Assembly (NCBI GenBank): GCA_903834825.1
Contig: CAILKQ010000145.1
Location: forward strand, 1 to 35,697
Length of the DNA stretch: 35,697 bases
Direction of reading: 5' to 3'
From: an uncultured bacterium
GTDB taxonomy: Bacteria; Bacteroidota; Bacteroidia; Chitinophagales; Chitinophagaceae
Below are positions 8,794-17,144 of this stretch, piece by piece. The stretch's first letter is position 1, and every line of letters begins with the position of its first letter. The notes below the pieces were generated by a model. The model had not been told where the DNA came from. It worked only from the letters and a program-made list of their open reading frames with translations, and made no database searches. Both the position numbers and the translations under genes were made by a program.

Positions 8794-10068
8794 CTAGATG
8801 ACAAAACCATCAGGAATTACTGCCCCTTTTTTGACCACAACAATGCCTTCCTTGATAGAATACAGCTGATGTTCTGCATTGGCCAAATATTTGCCACCGT
8901 TGATGCGTACATCATTGCCAATCCTACAGTTTTTATCAATGATTGAATTTTTGATGTAACACCGTTCCCCAATTCCGAGTTTAGGGAGACCATTGCTCAC
9001 AGAGGTATTCATTTCATCCAAGGTTTCATAAAAATCAGTACCCATGATGTAGCAACTCACAATGGTGGAGCCATACCCAATCCTGGTTCTGATGCCAAGC
9101 ACAGAATTTTCTACCCTTGAGGCATTGATGATACAACCTTCAGCAACAATGGTTTTTTCAAGGGTAGTTCCACTGATTTTTGCAGGAGGCAACATCCTTG
9201 CCCTTGTATAGATGGCTTTGTTGTTGTCAAACAGGTTGAATTCAGGTACATCCTGGGTGAGGGCCAGGTTGGCCTCAAAGAATGAATGGATGTTTCCTAT
9301 ATCTGTCCAGTACCCTTCGTATTGAAAACTGACTACATTGTGTTTGCTGATGGAATAGGGTATGATCTCCTTGCCAAAATCGGTGGCATCCTTGACTTGT
9401 TCCTGCAAAAGGTCAAACAAAACCTGGCGACCGAAAATATAAATACCCATGCTTGCCAGGTAATTTCTACCCTGGGTTTGCATGGCTTCACCCGTATCGC
9501 TTACCCAATCAGGGAGCAACTCAGCTTTGGGTTTTTCAATGAATGCCTCAATAATTCCTCCATCCCCTTTTTTGAGGATGCCGAACTCAGTTGCTTCTTT
9601 GGCATTGACAGGAATTGTTGCTATTGAAATATCCGCCTTGCGGTTGACATGGTTATCAATCATTTCCTGAAAATCCATCTGATACAACTGGTCTCCGGAA
9701 AGGATCAGCACATAGCTGAAATCCTGTTGTTTGATATGCCTAAGGGATTGTCTTACGGCATCAGCAGTTCCTTGAAACCAGGTAGGATTATCAGGGGTTT
9801 GTTCAGCAGCAATAATATCTACAAATGCAGAGCTGAATGCACTGAAATGATAGGTGTTCTTGATATGCTTGTTCAAAGAGGCTGAGTTGAACTGCGTCAA
9901 CACATACATCCTACCAATATTTGAATTCAGGCAATTGGAAATGGGAATATCCACAAGCCTGTATTTGCCTGCAATGGGAACTGCAGGTTTGCTTCTGGTT
10001 GAAGTCAAGGGAGACAATCTTGATCCTGCCCCACCGCCGAGTATAACTGCTATTACGTTCTTGTCCAT
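8794..10068 (-). CDS. glgC: Glucose-1-phosphate adenylyltransferase (ADP-glucose pyrophosphorylase)
   Basis: A 424-residue enzyme that makes ADP-glucose from glucose-1-phosphate and ATP, the committed step of bacterial glycogen synthesis and usually under allosteric control. The N-terminal nucleotidyltransferase domain carries the GGGAGSRLSPLT loop (residues 11-22) and SKPAVPIAGKYRLVDIPISN; substrate-binding stretches GTADAVRQS, LSGDQLYQMDFQ and EKPKAE follow. The C-terminal left-handed beta-helix (about residues 300-424) has hexapeptide-like repeats such as SVLGIRTRIGYGSTI and NSIIDKNCRIGNDVRINGG. It lies 23 bases after glgA and 54 before glgB, in one operon. Length and motifs are normal. 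Confidence 0.97.
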   Translation of the reverse strand: MDKNVIAVILGGGAGSRLSPLTSTRSKPAVPIAGKYRLVDIPISNCLNSNIGRMYVLTQFNSASLNKHIKNTYHFSAFSSAFVDIIAAEQTPDNPTWFQGTADAVRQSLRHIKQQDFSYVLILSGDQLYQMDFQEMIDNHVNRKADISIATIPVNAKEATEFGILKKGDGGIIEAFIEKPKAELLPDWVSDTGEAMQTQGRNYLASMGIYIFGRQVLFDLLQEQVKDATDFGKEIIPYSISKHNVVSFQYEGYWTDIGNIHSFFEANLALTQDVPEFNLFDNNKAIYTRARMLPPAKISGTTLEKTIVAEGCIINASRVENSVLGIRTRIGYGSTIVSCYIMGTDFYETLDEMNTSVSNGLPKLGIGERCYIKNSIIDKNCRIGNDVRINGGKYLANAEHQLYSIKEGIVVVKKGAVIPDGFVI

Positions 10069-10091
10069 GGTCTGATTGAATGTTGTCTAAT

Positions 10092-11507
10092 TTACTGAAA
10101 ACTTTGGTAAAGGGAAAGATATTCCTCTGCACTGCGATGCCAGCTGAAGTCTAATACCATGATTTTTTCTCGTATACTGCGAAAAACTTCTTTTTGTTTG
10201 TAAACAGAAACTGCCCGATAAATACCATGGGTGATGTCACCCACTGTAGCATTATTGTAGGTGATGCCATATCCGCCAGGTTCGCCAATGTCAATGACAG
10301 TGTCTTTGAGCCCACCTGTACTTCTCACAACAGGGATGGTACCGTATCTCATGGCATAAAGCTGGTTCAGGCCACAGGGTTCAACCCTGGATGGCATTAC
10401 GAGAAAGTCAGCGCCCGCATACATCAGGTGGCTTAGGGTTTCATTGTAACCAATGAATGCATTGTAATCTCCTTGGGCAATTGATTGAAGCGTTGTCAAT
10501 TGAGCTGCTGTTGCTGCATTTCCATTGCCCAACACAAGAAAATTCATCTTTCTTCCAATGAACCTAAAACTGTCTATAATCGCCTGTGGAAGTAGGTCTG
10601 CCCCCTTTTCACCTACAAGCCTTCCAATAAAAATGAACAGTGGTTTTTGAGGGTCCAATCCAAATCTTTCACAAAGAATTCGCTTGTTCTTTTCCTTGCC
10701 TGCTTTAGCATCAAGGATTGAAAAATGATCGGTCAAGTATTTATCATGCGCTGGATTCCAAACGGTGTAGTCAATGCCATTGAGAATGCCCGTGCATTTG
10801 CCTTTTTCATATTCGAACAGCTGCTCCAACCCATTGCTCATGGTGCTAAGTTCATGGAGATAAGAATTGCTTACAGTGTTTACTTTCCAGGAGCATTTGA
10901 TGCCTGATGCCAAGGGATTGATGCTTCCCTTCCATTCAAGCAACCCTCTTTTCCAGCTGTCCCATTGAGGGATATACAGCGTTTTATTCCAGCTGAAAGC
11001 TCCCTGGTACTGTGCATTGTGAATGGTTAAAACAGTGGGGATAGACTGAAGCCTTTTGAAAGCATAACAATGTTGCATCATGAAAGGAACAAGGGCAGCA
11101 TGGTGATCGTGCACATGAACCACCTGTGGCAATTTATCCCATGTATTCATCCAATGTAATGCTGCAATCTGAAAAGCACAGAAACGCTCAGTATCATCAT
11201 CGTATCCATATACCGTCTCCCTATCAAGCAACCCATTGATGTCGATCAGATACAATTCAAAGCCCTGGGCATTGGTCTTTTCTTTGATTACAGTATAATC
11301 AAACTCCCAATGGCCAAGATTGGTGGAGGCCTTGTGCACCACTTCCCAGTCATGCGAATACAAATATGGAGTCCTGTACATGGGCATGAGCACCTTTGAC
11401 CGATGCCCCAATTCGTTTTGAAATCGGGGAAGAGAACCCACCACATCACCCAAGCCACCGGCCTTGGCCACAGGATAACATTCTGCACTTATATGTATGA
11501 TGTCCAT
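10092..11507 (-). CDS. glgA: Glycogen synthase (ADP-glucose type, GT5)
   Basis: A GT-B glycosyltransferase that adds glucose from ADP-glucose to growing alpha-1,4-glucan. I chose the ATG at 11507 (471 residues), which gives the canonical N-terminus MDIIHISAECYPVAKAGGLG with the KxGGL substrate motif at residues 15-19. A start 20 codons upstream would add an atypical leader, and AAGGA-like bases precede the chosen ATG. The C-terminal Rossmann fold has FIGRLVGEKGADLL and EPCGLNQLYAMRYGTIPVV, with the conserved catalytic E-x7-E-type pattern. It is the first gene of glgA-glgC-glgB-TPR and is divergent from the sugar permease across 118 bases, which must hold both promoters. Confidence 0.95.
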   Translation of the reverse strand: MDIIHISAECYPVAKAGGLGDVVGSLPRFQNELGHRSKVLMPMYRTPYLYSHDWEVVHKASTNLGHWEFDYTVIKEKTNAQGFELYLIDINGLLDRETVYGYDDDTERFCAFQIAALHWMNTWDKLPQVVHVHDHHAALVPFMMQHCYAFKRLQSIPTVLTIHNAQYQGAFSWNKTLYIPQWDSWKRGLLEWKGSINPLASGIKCSWKVNTVSNSYLHELSTMSNGLEQLFEYEKGKCTGILNGIDYTVWNPAHDKYLTDHFSILDAKAGKEKNKRILCERFGLDPQKPLFIFIGRLVGEKGADLLPQAIIDSFRFIGRKMNFLVLGNGNAATAAQLTTLQSIAQGDYNAFIGYNETLSHLMYAGADFLVMPSRVEPCGLNQLYAMRYGTIPVVRSTGGLKDTVIDIGEPGGYGITYNNATVGDITHGIYRAVSVYKQKEVFRSIREKIMVLDFSWHRSAEEYLSLYQSFQ

Positions 11508-11625
11508 CTTGGATTCCTTTGATTTTTTTAAATTTACCACTAAATCAAATGCAATTGTTGATAACAAAAAGTTTTGTACGTAAATAAATATAATTATTTT
11601 GAGCCCTCATACAACAACCTTTCAC

Positions 11626-13248
11626 ATGAACCAACAAACAAAGTGGTCTCAATTCGGTGTTCTGATCATCGTTTTCTTTTTCTGGGGATTTGTCGCTGCA
11701 TCCAACAGCATTTTCATCCCTTTTTGCAAAACTTTTTTTAACCTTGATCAGATCCAATCACAGCTGATCGGTTCTGCATTTTATGGTGCTTATTTTTATG
11801 GATCGTTGATCCTCTATGTTTTCTCAACCATTACAGGAACTGACTTGTTGAACAAGATTGGTTACAAAAAAGGGATCATTTATGGATTGCTGATTTCTGT
11901 TGTCGGCGCCTTGGCACTTGCATACATCAGTGGATCTGGAACTGCCACCTTTGGCCTGGTACTGGTTTCATTCTTTATTATTGCTTTAGGATTCTCACTG
12001 CAACAAACTGCAGCACAACCTTTTGCCATTGGATTAGGCACTCCTGAAACTGGTGCTCACCGCCTGAACATGGGAGGAAGCGTAAACTCATTTGGTACCT
12101 TGCTTGGACCACTGGTAGTCAGTTATCTGCTTTTCGGAAGCTTGGACAGTGGAAAATCTGCTTCTATAGAAAACATCCAAACACTTTATTTTTTCCTTGC
12201 AGGACTGTTCATCATTGCAGCCTTGATTTTTGCCTATGCAAAACTGCCCAAGACTACCTCAGATGAGAAACTGGAAAAAAGCCCCAAGGCAATGTATGTT
12301 TTATTGATCATCGGCGCCATCTTCCTTCCTGTATTGTTCGCAGACTGGGCCAAAACGGTTACAGGACTTGAGAAAAGTGTCATCATCAGTGGTTCTCTGA
12401 TCATCATATTGATTATTCTTTTTTGGACCATGGTTACAGCAAAAAAGAATCCTATAGGATGGGGTGCCATGGCTTACCCACAGCTGGTGCTGGGAATGAT
12501 TGCCATCTTTATTTATGTTGGCGTTGAAGTGACCATCGATAACAATTTTGGGGCATTGCTCAAAAAGAATGCTTTCGGGGGCAAGGAAGACTCTCAAATT
12601 TCCCATCTCATTTCTCTCTATTGGGGATCAATGATGATTGGCAGGTGGACAGGAGCTGTCAGTGTATTCAACTTCAGCAAAACGGTCAAACGAATCCTCG
12701 TGATTGTTGTGCCTTTTGCTGCTTTTGGTTTGATTCTCCTTGTAAACATCATCAAAGGAAATGAAATCAGTGAATTTGCCATGTATCCGATTTGCATAGC
12801 CATTGCAGTCATTGCTTTCCTTTATGCAGAAGACAAGCCAGTTAAATTGTTGCTTACTGTTTCTGTACTTGCTTCAGTTGCCATGCTAATTTCAATTACA
12901 ACCACAGGCATGCTGGCCAACTATGCCATCATCAGCACCGGACTTTGTACAGCAGTAATGTGGCCTTGTATATTTGCTCTTGCCATCAATGGAATAGGAA
13001 AATACACCAGCCAGGGTTCGGCATTCCTGATCATGATGATCCTTGGCGGAGCCATCATTCCTCCAACACAGGGTTCTATCATCGACCTCGATCCATCCGG
13101 AGATGCCAACGTTTATACCTTTACCCAACTCTCTTACCTTGTACCATTGGCCTGTTTTGCCTACCTGGCATGGCACGCCATTCAAACAAGGTCTGTACTG
13201 AAAAAACAGGGCCTGGATGTCGATGCACAAGTTGCTGCATCCCATTAA
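11626..13248 (+). CDS. Major facilitator sugar permease (FHS / FucP-GluP-like)
   Basis: A polytopic inner-membrane protein of about 541 residues when started at the ATG at 11626; a TTG nine codons earlier is less likely. The N-terminus, FGVLIIVFFFWGFVAASNSI then FIPFCKTFFNLDQIQSQLI, is the signature of the fucose/glucose/galactose:H+ symporter (FHS) family, and about 12 or more membrane segments follow. QQTAAQPFAIGLGTPETGAH also matches the family. The protein is about 100 residues longer than E. coli FucP, with extra hydrophobic material in the middle and at the C-terminal half. The sugar is not certain, but the ROK kinase downstream and the divergent glycogen operon point to glucose or a related hexose. 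A strong intrinsic terminator follows the stop. Confidence 0.87.
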   Translation: MNQQTKWSQFGVLIIVFFFWGFVAASNSIFIPFCKTFFNLDQIQSQLIGSAFYGAYFYGSLILYVFSTITGTDLLNKIGYKKGIIYGLLISVVGALALAYISGSGTATFGLVLVSFFIIALGFSLQQTAAQPFAIGLGTPETGAHRLNMGGSVNSFGTLLGPLVVSYLLFGSLDSGKSASIENIQTLYFFLAGLFIIAALIFAYAKLPKTTSDEKLEKSPKAMYVLLIIGAIFLPVLFADWAKTVTGLEKSVIISGSLIIILIILFWTMVTAKKNPIGWGAMAYPQLVLGMIAIFIYVGVEVTIDNNFGALLKKNAFGGKEDSQISHLISLYWGSMMIGRWTGAVSVFNFSKTVKRILVIVVPFAAFGLILLVNIIKGNEISEFAMYPICIAIAVIAFLYAEDKPVKLLLTVSVLASVAMLISITTTGMLANYAIISTGLCTAVMWPCIFALAINGIGKYTSQGSAFLIMMILGGAIIPPTQGSIIDLDPSGDANVYTFTQLSYLVPLACFAYLAWHAIQTRSVLKKQGLDVDAQVAASH

Positions 13249-13274
13249 TTTGAACTGAATTATTTGTATCTTGG

Positions 13275-13303
13275 CAGCCACTGAAAAGTGGCTGTTTTTT
13301 TTT
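13275..13303 (+). terminator. Intrinsic terminator after the sugar permease gene
   Basis: Perfect 8-bp stem (CAGCCACT 13275-13282, AGTGGCTG 13287-13294) closed by a GAAA tetraloop and followed by nine T. It is between the permease stop and the ROK kinase start, so the kinase needs either read-through or a promoter of its own in the 20 bases that remain. Confidence 0.9.
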
Positions 13304-13325
13304 AGATTGTTTAAAAAAAGATAAA

Positions 13326-14288
13326 ATGAGTGTACATCAACCTTTGGCCATTGGCATTGATATTGGAGGAACCGGAACAAAATTTGGGATTGTAGACAAG
13401 GATGGAAATGTTATTTTCTCTGGGGAAATGTCTACCAAAAAGCACAAGGATATTGAAGGTTTCATCGTTGAACTGCATGGTCTACTGTGTGAACTCATTG
13501 AAAAGGCTGGTGGAATTGGAAAATTCAGGGGTATTGGTGTTGGCGCTCCCAATGGAAATTTTTATACCGGGAACATCGAATATGCCCCTAATTTACCCTG
13601 GAGTGGAATCATTCCCATCGCCAAGATGATGAGTGATAAATTCCAACTGCCTGTTACCTTGACAAACGATGCCAATGCGGCAGCTATCGGCGAAATGATG
13701 TATGGGGCAGCAAAAGGAATGCGTGATTTCATCATGATTACCCTGGGAACGGGTGTTGGAAGTGGCATTGTGGCCAATGGTCAGGTCATGTATGGCCATG
13801 ATGGTTTTGCCGGCGAATTGGGCCATACCATTGTGATTCCTGATGGAAGAATGCACCAGGGCACAGGTAAACGCGGTTCTTTGGAAAGTTATGCTTCTGC
13901 CACTGGCGTAAGGCTGACAGCGCTTGAAATGCTTGAAAACAGTACCGAGGATAGTTTATTGAGAACAGCAGACAAAGAAACCCTTGATTCAAAAGTGGTT
14001 TACGATGCCGCCATCAAAGGAGACAAGCTGGCCATGGAAATATTTGAGTTTACAGGAAAAATCCTTGGGCTGGCGTTGGCCAATGCCGTAATGTTCAGCA
14101 GCCCTGAAGCCATCATCCTTTTTGGTGGACTGACCAAATCCGGCGATTTGATTTTAAAGCCAACCAGAAAACATATGGAAGAAAACCTGATACAGGTATT
14201 CCAAAACAAGGTCAAAATATTGGTAAGTCATCTCAAGGAATCTGATGCTGCAATACTTGGTGCCAGCGCATTGGCCTGGGAAAAATAA
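13326..14288 (+). CDS. ROK-family sugar kinase (probable glucokinase)
   Basis: A 320-residue ROK kinase that phosphorylates a hexose with ATP or polyphosphate. The phosphate loop IGIDIGGTGTKFGIVD is at residues 9-24; the catalytic base is D115 in TLTNDANAAAIGEM, and MITLGTGVGSGIV supplies the adenosine-side loop. Sugar-binding E164 and H167 are present in GELGHTIV. The usual ROK zinc site CxCGxxGC is replaced by Q178-G-T180-G-K-R-G-S185, so all three cysteines are missing. The sugar-binding SLESYASATGV segment right after it is preserved. Because the catalytic residues remain, I expect an active but zinc-free enzyme. Context (permease before it, glycogen genes next door) suggests glucose as substrate. 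It converges with lipA across 35 bases. Confidence 0.88.
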   Translation: MSVHQPLAIGIDIGGTGTKFGIVDKDGNVIFSGEMSTKKHKDIEGFIVELHGLLCELIEKAGGIGKFRGIGVGAPNGNFYTGNIEYAPNLPWSGIIPIAKMMSDKFQLPVTLTNDANAAAIGEMMYGAAKGMRDFIMITLGTGVGSGIVANGQVMYGHDGFAGELGHTIVIPDGRMHQGTGKRGSLESYASATGVRLTALEMLENSTEDSLLRTADKETLDSKVVYDAAIKGDKLAMEIFEFTGKILGLALANAVMFSSPEAIILFGGLTKSGDLILKPTRKHMEENLIQVFQNKVKILVSHLKESDAAILGASALAWEK

Positions 14289-14323
14289 TCATCCAGTGAA
14301 AACAGCTTGTGGGGCTATATCAA

Positions 14324-15259
14324 TCAGTTTGATGGCAACAATGCTTTTTCTTTGGCCCAAGCCATTTTACCATAGCCAGGGATTACATGCTTTTCGCTGT
14401 GGTAGGATGACCGAACAAGTGGGCCACTTTCAACATAATCGATACCCAACCCATATCCAATTTCCCTGTATTCGTTGAATTCATCTGGATGAACAAACCG
14501 CTGAACGGGCAGGTGTTTTCTTGTTGGTTGAAGGTATTGGCCGATGGTTACTACGTCAATTCCATTGGCAGCCAAGTCTTTCAGGGTTTGGACAACTTCC
14601 TCTTTTTGTTCTCCCAATCCAAGCATAATACCAGATTTGGTTCTCATGCCACCTTGCTTCAACTTTCTCAACACTTCCATGCTTCGCCAATATTTGGCCT
14701 GGATCCTCACTTTTCGGGTAAGTTGTTCCACCGTTTCAATATTGTGAGAGACCACTTCAGGGGCTGCTTCAATGATTCTTTGGATCTGATCATCAATCCC
14801 TTTAAAGTCAGGAATCAGGGTTTCAAGGGTTGTGTCTGGATTGAGTGATTTTACTGCTTTGATGGTGTTGAACCAGATAATGCTACCGCCATCAGACAAT
14901 TCATCACGGTCAACAGAGGTAATTACAGCATGTTTTACTTTCATGAGGTGTATGGCCTCCGCGACACGCTGTGGCTCATCCCAATCAACTGCCTCAGGCC
15001 TACCGGTGGCCACTGCACAGAAACCACAGCTTCTGGTACAAATATTGCCAAGGATCATGAAAGTTGCAGTACCTGCACCCCAGCACTCTCCCATGTTTGG
15101 ACAGTTTCCACTCTCGCAGATGGTATGCAATTTATGGGTATCAACAAGGGATCGAACATGTTTGTATCCTTCTCCAACAGGAAGTCGAACCCTTAACCAA
15201 TCAGGTTTTTTTTGCTTTTGTTCAGGAACAGATCCTGCAGTATTCACATCACAACTCAT
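14324..15259 (-). CDS. lipA: Lipoyl synthase (radical SAM)
   Basis: A 311-residue radical SAM enzyme that inserts two sulfur atoms into protein-bound octanoyl groups to form the lipoyl cofactor of 2-oxoacid dehydrogenases. With the start at 15259 both clusters are in standard positions: the auxiliary [4Fe-4S] ligands C48, C53, C59 in [12 protein letters not shown] and the radical SAM ligands C74, C78, C81 in CTRSCGFC. The C-terminal RSSYHSEKH segment, whose first or second serine ligates the auxiliary cluster, is intact. A longer reading with 60 extra codons would run through the end of the upstream gene and is rejected. A promoter-like element lies 15 bases before the chosen ATG. Confidence 0.96.
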   Translation of the reverse strand: MSCDVNTAGSVPEQKQKKPDWLRVRLPVGEGYKHVRSLVDTHKLHTICESGNCPNMGECWGAGTATFMILGNICTRSCGFCAVATGRPEAVDWDEPQRVAEAIHLMKVKHAVITSVDRDELSDGGSIIWFNTIKAVKSLNPDTTLETLIPDFKGIDDQIQRIIEAAPEVVSHNIETVEQLTRKVRIQAKYWRSMEVLRKLKQGGMRTKSGIMLGLGEQKEEVVQTLKDLAANGIDVVTIGQYLQPTRKHLPVQRFVHPDEFNEYREIGYGLGIDYVESGPLVRSSYHSEKHVIPGYGKMAWAKEKALLPSN

Positions 15260-15274
15260 GGTATAATTAAAGTG

Positions 15275-15282
15275 CGAAGTTA
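15275..15282 (-). promoter_or_regulatory. Candidate -7 promoter element of lipA
   Basis: On the minus strand this is TAACTTCG, the TTCG variant of TAnnTTTG, 15 bases before the lipA ATG. A TTTG (15299-15302 on the minus strand) lies 16 bases further upstream, inside the end of the preceding gene, and may be the -33 element. Confidence 0.45.
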
Positions 15283-15284
15283 CA

Positions 15285-16112
15285 TCACTTGCGGTTACCA
15301 AAAACCAAACCGATAGAACCTGTCGGGAAAAATGACTTGCCTGGATTGTCAACCATCTGGACAATTTTTGTGGAATAATAGTCAATACCAAAACCAAATT
15401 CAATCGCAGAAACAACCTGGTTGAACCTTGCCCAATCAAAGCGAAGTGCAGCTTTTGCGTAGGCGCCGGGTGAAAACTTCATTTCATTCCATCCCATTTG
15501 TAGACCAGTGCCTCCAATGATCCTGTCTGCACGCAGGAAAGTCGACCGTTTGGCCTCGGTAAACTTGATCTTTTCTGATCCACCAGGGGATGAAAACTCC
15601 ATGTAATATGGACGGGACAAACCAGCAGAGAAACCTGCTACTGCAATGGCGTATACAGCAACCCCATTTTTATTTCCTTTTCCACCAATCAAGATTTGCT
15701 GTCCTGCACCCAGCTTGAGTTGATAGAAGATATTTTGCTTACCAAACACAAATGGCCTGCCAAAAATAGCAAACCCACTGTTGGTGAATTCAGAACTGCT
15801 TTGCTTTTCCTCTTTAGGATGGTGCTTTTCTCCAAATTCAATTTGAAAAATGGATGATTTGTAGGGAGTTTTCATTTTTCCCTTTTCAAACAGGATACCA
15901 TATCCATCGTGGTTGCTTTTGAAACTGAAATTGGCATGTTTTGCGAAAGCGGGTATGCCCTCTTCTTCATTCCTGATCATGGCATTGATCTTGTTTCGTT
16001 TTTCCAGCTTTTCAGCTTGCTTTGCATCAGCTTTAGGAGCGGCTTGCCGCTGCGCGTTTGCGAGCAGTACAATCAAGGAAAAGGAAAGGAACAAGGCTAT
16101 ATGTTTCAACAT
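15285..16112 (-). CDS. Exported protein of unknown function, possibly an outer-membrane barrel
   Basis: I do not recognise a named family. The 275-residue product starts with a clear Sec signal peptide ([20 protein letters not shown], cleavage expected after residue 20 before QRQAAPK). The next part is charged (residues 25-55, many K, E and N). The rest alternates polar and hydrophobic residues with many aromatic and glycine positions, for example [27 protein letters not shown]-like stretches, and a C-terminal [10 protein letters not shown]. This is compatible with a small outer-membrane beta-barrel or a periplasmic beta-rich protein. It is upstream of lipA on the same strand with 25 bases between, and divergent from the OsmC-like gene by 36 bases. 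The barrel assignment is inference only. Confidence 0.6.
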   Translation of the reverse strand: MLKHIALFLSFSLIVLLANAQRQAAPKADAKQAEKLEKRNKINAMIRNEEEGIPAFAKHANFSFKSNHDGYGILFEKGKMKTPYKSSIFQIEFGEKHHPKEEKQSSSEFTNSGFAIFGRPFVFGKQNIFYQLKLGAGQQILIGGKGNKNGVAVYAIAVAGFSAGLSRPYYMEFSSPGGSEKIKFTEAKRSTFLRADRIIGGTGLQMGWNEMKFSPGAYAKAALRFDWARFNQVVSAIEFGFGIDYYSTKIVQMVDNPGKSFFPTGSIGLVFGNRK

Positions 16113-16129
16113 GGTTGTTTAATCTTATG

Positions 16130-16137
16130 TAAATTTA
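16130..16137. promoter_or_regulatory. Palindromic TAAATTTA between divergent genes, possible shared promoter core
   Basis: TAAATTTA matches the TAnnTTTG element at seven of eight positions on both strands. It sits in the 36-base gap, 17 bases before the ATG of the minus-strand exported protein and 11 before that of the plus-strand OsmC-like gene. One core serving both directions is speculative. Confidence 0.25.
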
Positions 16138-16148
16138 TAAAAAAAAGC

Positions 16149-16559
16149 ATGACTTCAACGGTAACTTATTCTGGAGAACTGAGAACTTTAGCAACCCATT
16201 TACAATCTGGTTCAAGTTTTGAAACGGATGCCCCTACAGACAACCAGGGCAAAGGTGCCCGTTTTTCACCAACAGACCTCATCGGTACATCCCTGGCAGC
16301 CTGCATGTTAACAACCATGGCCATAAGGGCAAAGGATTTGGAAGAAAGACTTCAAGGAACAGTTACTGAAACTGAAAAAATCATGTCCAATAATGCGCCA
16401 AGGAAAATTGCAGGCATCAAGATTCGTTTCATTTGGCCATCAAGACAAACTTTTTCAGCGGAAGAAAAACAAAGGCTTGAAACGATTGCATGGTCTTGCC
16501 CGGTAAAAGAAAGCATTCATCCGGACATTGAACTTTCCGTGGATTTCAATTGGGAATAG
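16149..16559 (+). CDS. OsmC/Ohr-like redox protein
   Basis: A 136-residue OsmC-family protein starting at the ATG at 16149. A longer in-frame opening upstream overlaps the divergent exported-protein gene and is rejected. The family signature is present: SPTDLIGTSLAACMLTTMAI contains the first conserved cysteine, and AWSCPVKESIHPDIELS contains the second, the pair that in OsmC/Ohr reduces organic hydroperoxides. The glutamine/arginine-rich N-terminus and the DAPTDNQGKGARFSP segment match the YhfA/OsmC branch. It is expected in the cytoplasm. It is transcribed alone and converges tightly on maf, with only nine bases between the two stop codons. Confidence 0.88.
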   Translation: MTSTVTYSGELRTLATHLQSGSSFETDAPTDNQGKGARFSPTDLIGTSLAACMLTTMAIRAKDLEERLQGTVTETEKIMSNNAPRKIAGIKIRFIWPSRQTFSAEEKQRLETIAWSCPVKESIHPDIELSVDFNWE

Positions 16560-16568
16560 ACAAAGGGC

Positions 16569-17144
16569 TTATAAAAAAGATTCTTTCAGTGTATGCACCA
16601 GGCGGCTGACTGGCAGGCCCATGACATTGTAAAAATCACCTTCAATGGATTGTATTCCAATGACACCAATCCACTCCTGGATCGCATAGGCACCTGCCTT
16701 GTCGTAGGGTTGATATTTGTCTACATAGTGGATGATTTGTTCCTCTGAAAGTGCATGAAATCGTACATGGGTGGTATCATGAAAGACCAGTTTCTTCTGG
16801 TCGTCCTGCACACATACGGCAGTGATCACCTGGTGTTTTTTTCCGGATAACCGCTTTAAAATGCCCAAGGCATCGGCCCTGTCTACCGGCTTACCGATGA
16901 TTTCACCCTCCAATACTACAATCGTATCAGCTGCAACAATGATCGAATTAGACAGGTCAACCTGTTTGAGATCCAGCACTGCCAGTATCTTTTTTTCAGC
17001 AATGGACATGGCAATATTGGTTGGGGATTCCTCTGGGTCAAACGACTCATCAGCATCTGAAACAAGCACATCAAAACTAAATTCAGCCCACTCCATCAGC
17101 ATCTTTCGTCTCGGAGAGCCAGAGGCCAGTATCAACTTTTTCAT
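16569..17144 (-). CDS. maf: Maf-like nucleoside triphosphate pyrophosphatase
   Basis: A 191-residue Maf/YhdE-type enzyme that hydrolyses nucleoside triphosphates (dTTP, UTP and modified forms) to monophosphates, a house-cleaning role. The N-terminal signature LILASGSPRRKMLM is intact, followed by EEKK-like AEKKILAVL, VAADTIVVLEGEIIGKP with the catalytic Asp, and LSGKKHQVITAVCV. The C-terminal KAGAYAIQEWIGVIGIQSIEG-type stretch (here YAIQEWIGVIGIQSIEG) is the Maf signature for the dTTP/UTP subgroup. Its start overlaps the stop of the UbiA-like gene by four bases (17141-17144), so translation is probably coupled. Normal length for the family. Confidence 0.94.
   Translation of the reverse strand: MKKLILASGSPRRKMLMEWAEFSFDVLVSDADESFDPEESPTNIAMSIAEKKILAVLDLKQVDLSNSIIVAADTIVVLEGEIIGKPVDRADALGILKRLSGKKHQVITAVCVQDDQKKLVFHDTTHVRFHALSEEQIIHYVDKYQPYDKAGAYAIQEWIGVIGIQSIEGDFYNVMGLPVSRLVHTLKESFL

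Noticed and set aside
11577-11601. Possible -33/-7 pair for the sugar permease (TTTG at 11573, TTATTTTG at 11594)
   Set aside because: The -7 part breaks the conserved second base (TT instead of TA), and the region is A+T rich, so I did not list it as a promoter.
12892-13380. A 162-codon minus-strand open frame crossing the permease end and the kinase start
   Set aside because: It overlaps the strong terminator and two good genes on the other strand, and its product has no recognisable pattern.
15260-15439. N-terminal extension of lipA by 60 codons
   Set aside because: It would overlap the end of the upstream gene and adds residues without likeness to LipA; the ATG at 15259 gives the standard start and has a promoter-like element before it.
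15909-16148. Upstream extension of the OsmC-like gene by 80 codons
   Set aside because: The extension runs antisense through the divergent exported-protein gene; the ATG at 16149 gives a normal OsmC N-terminus.
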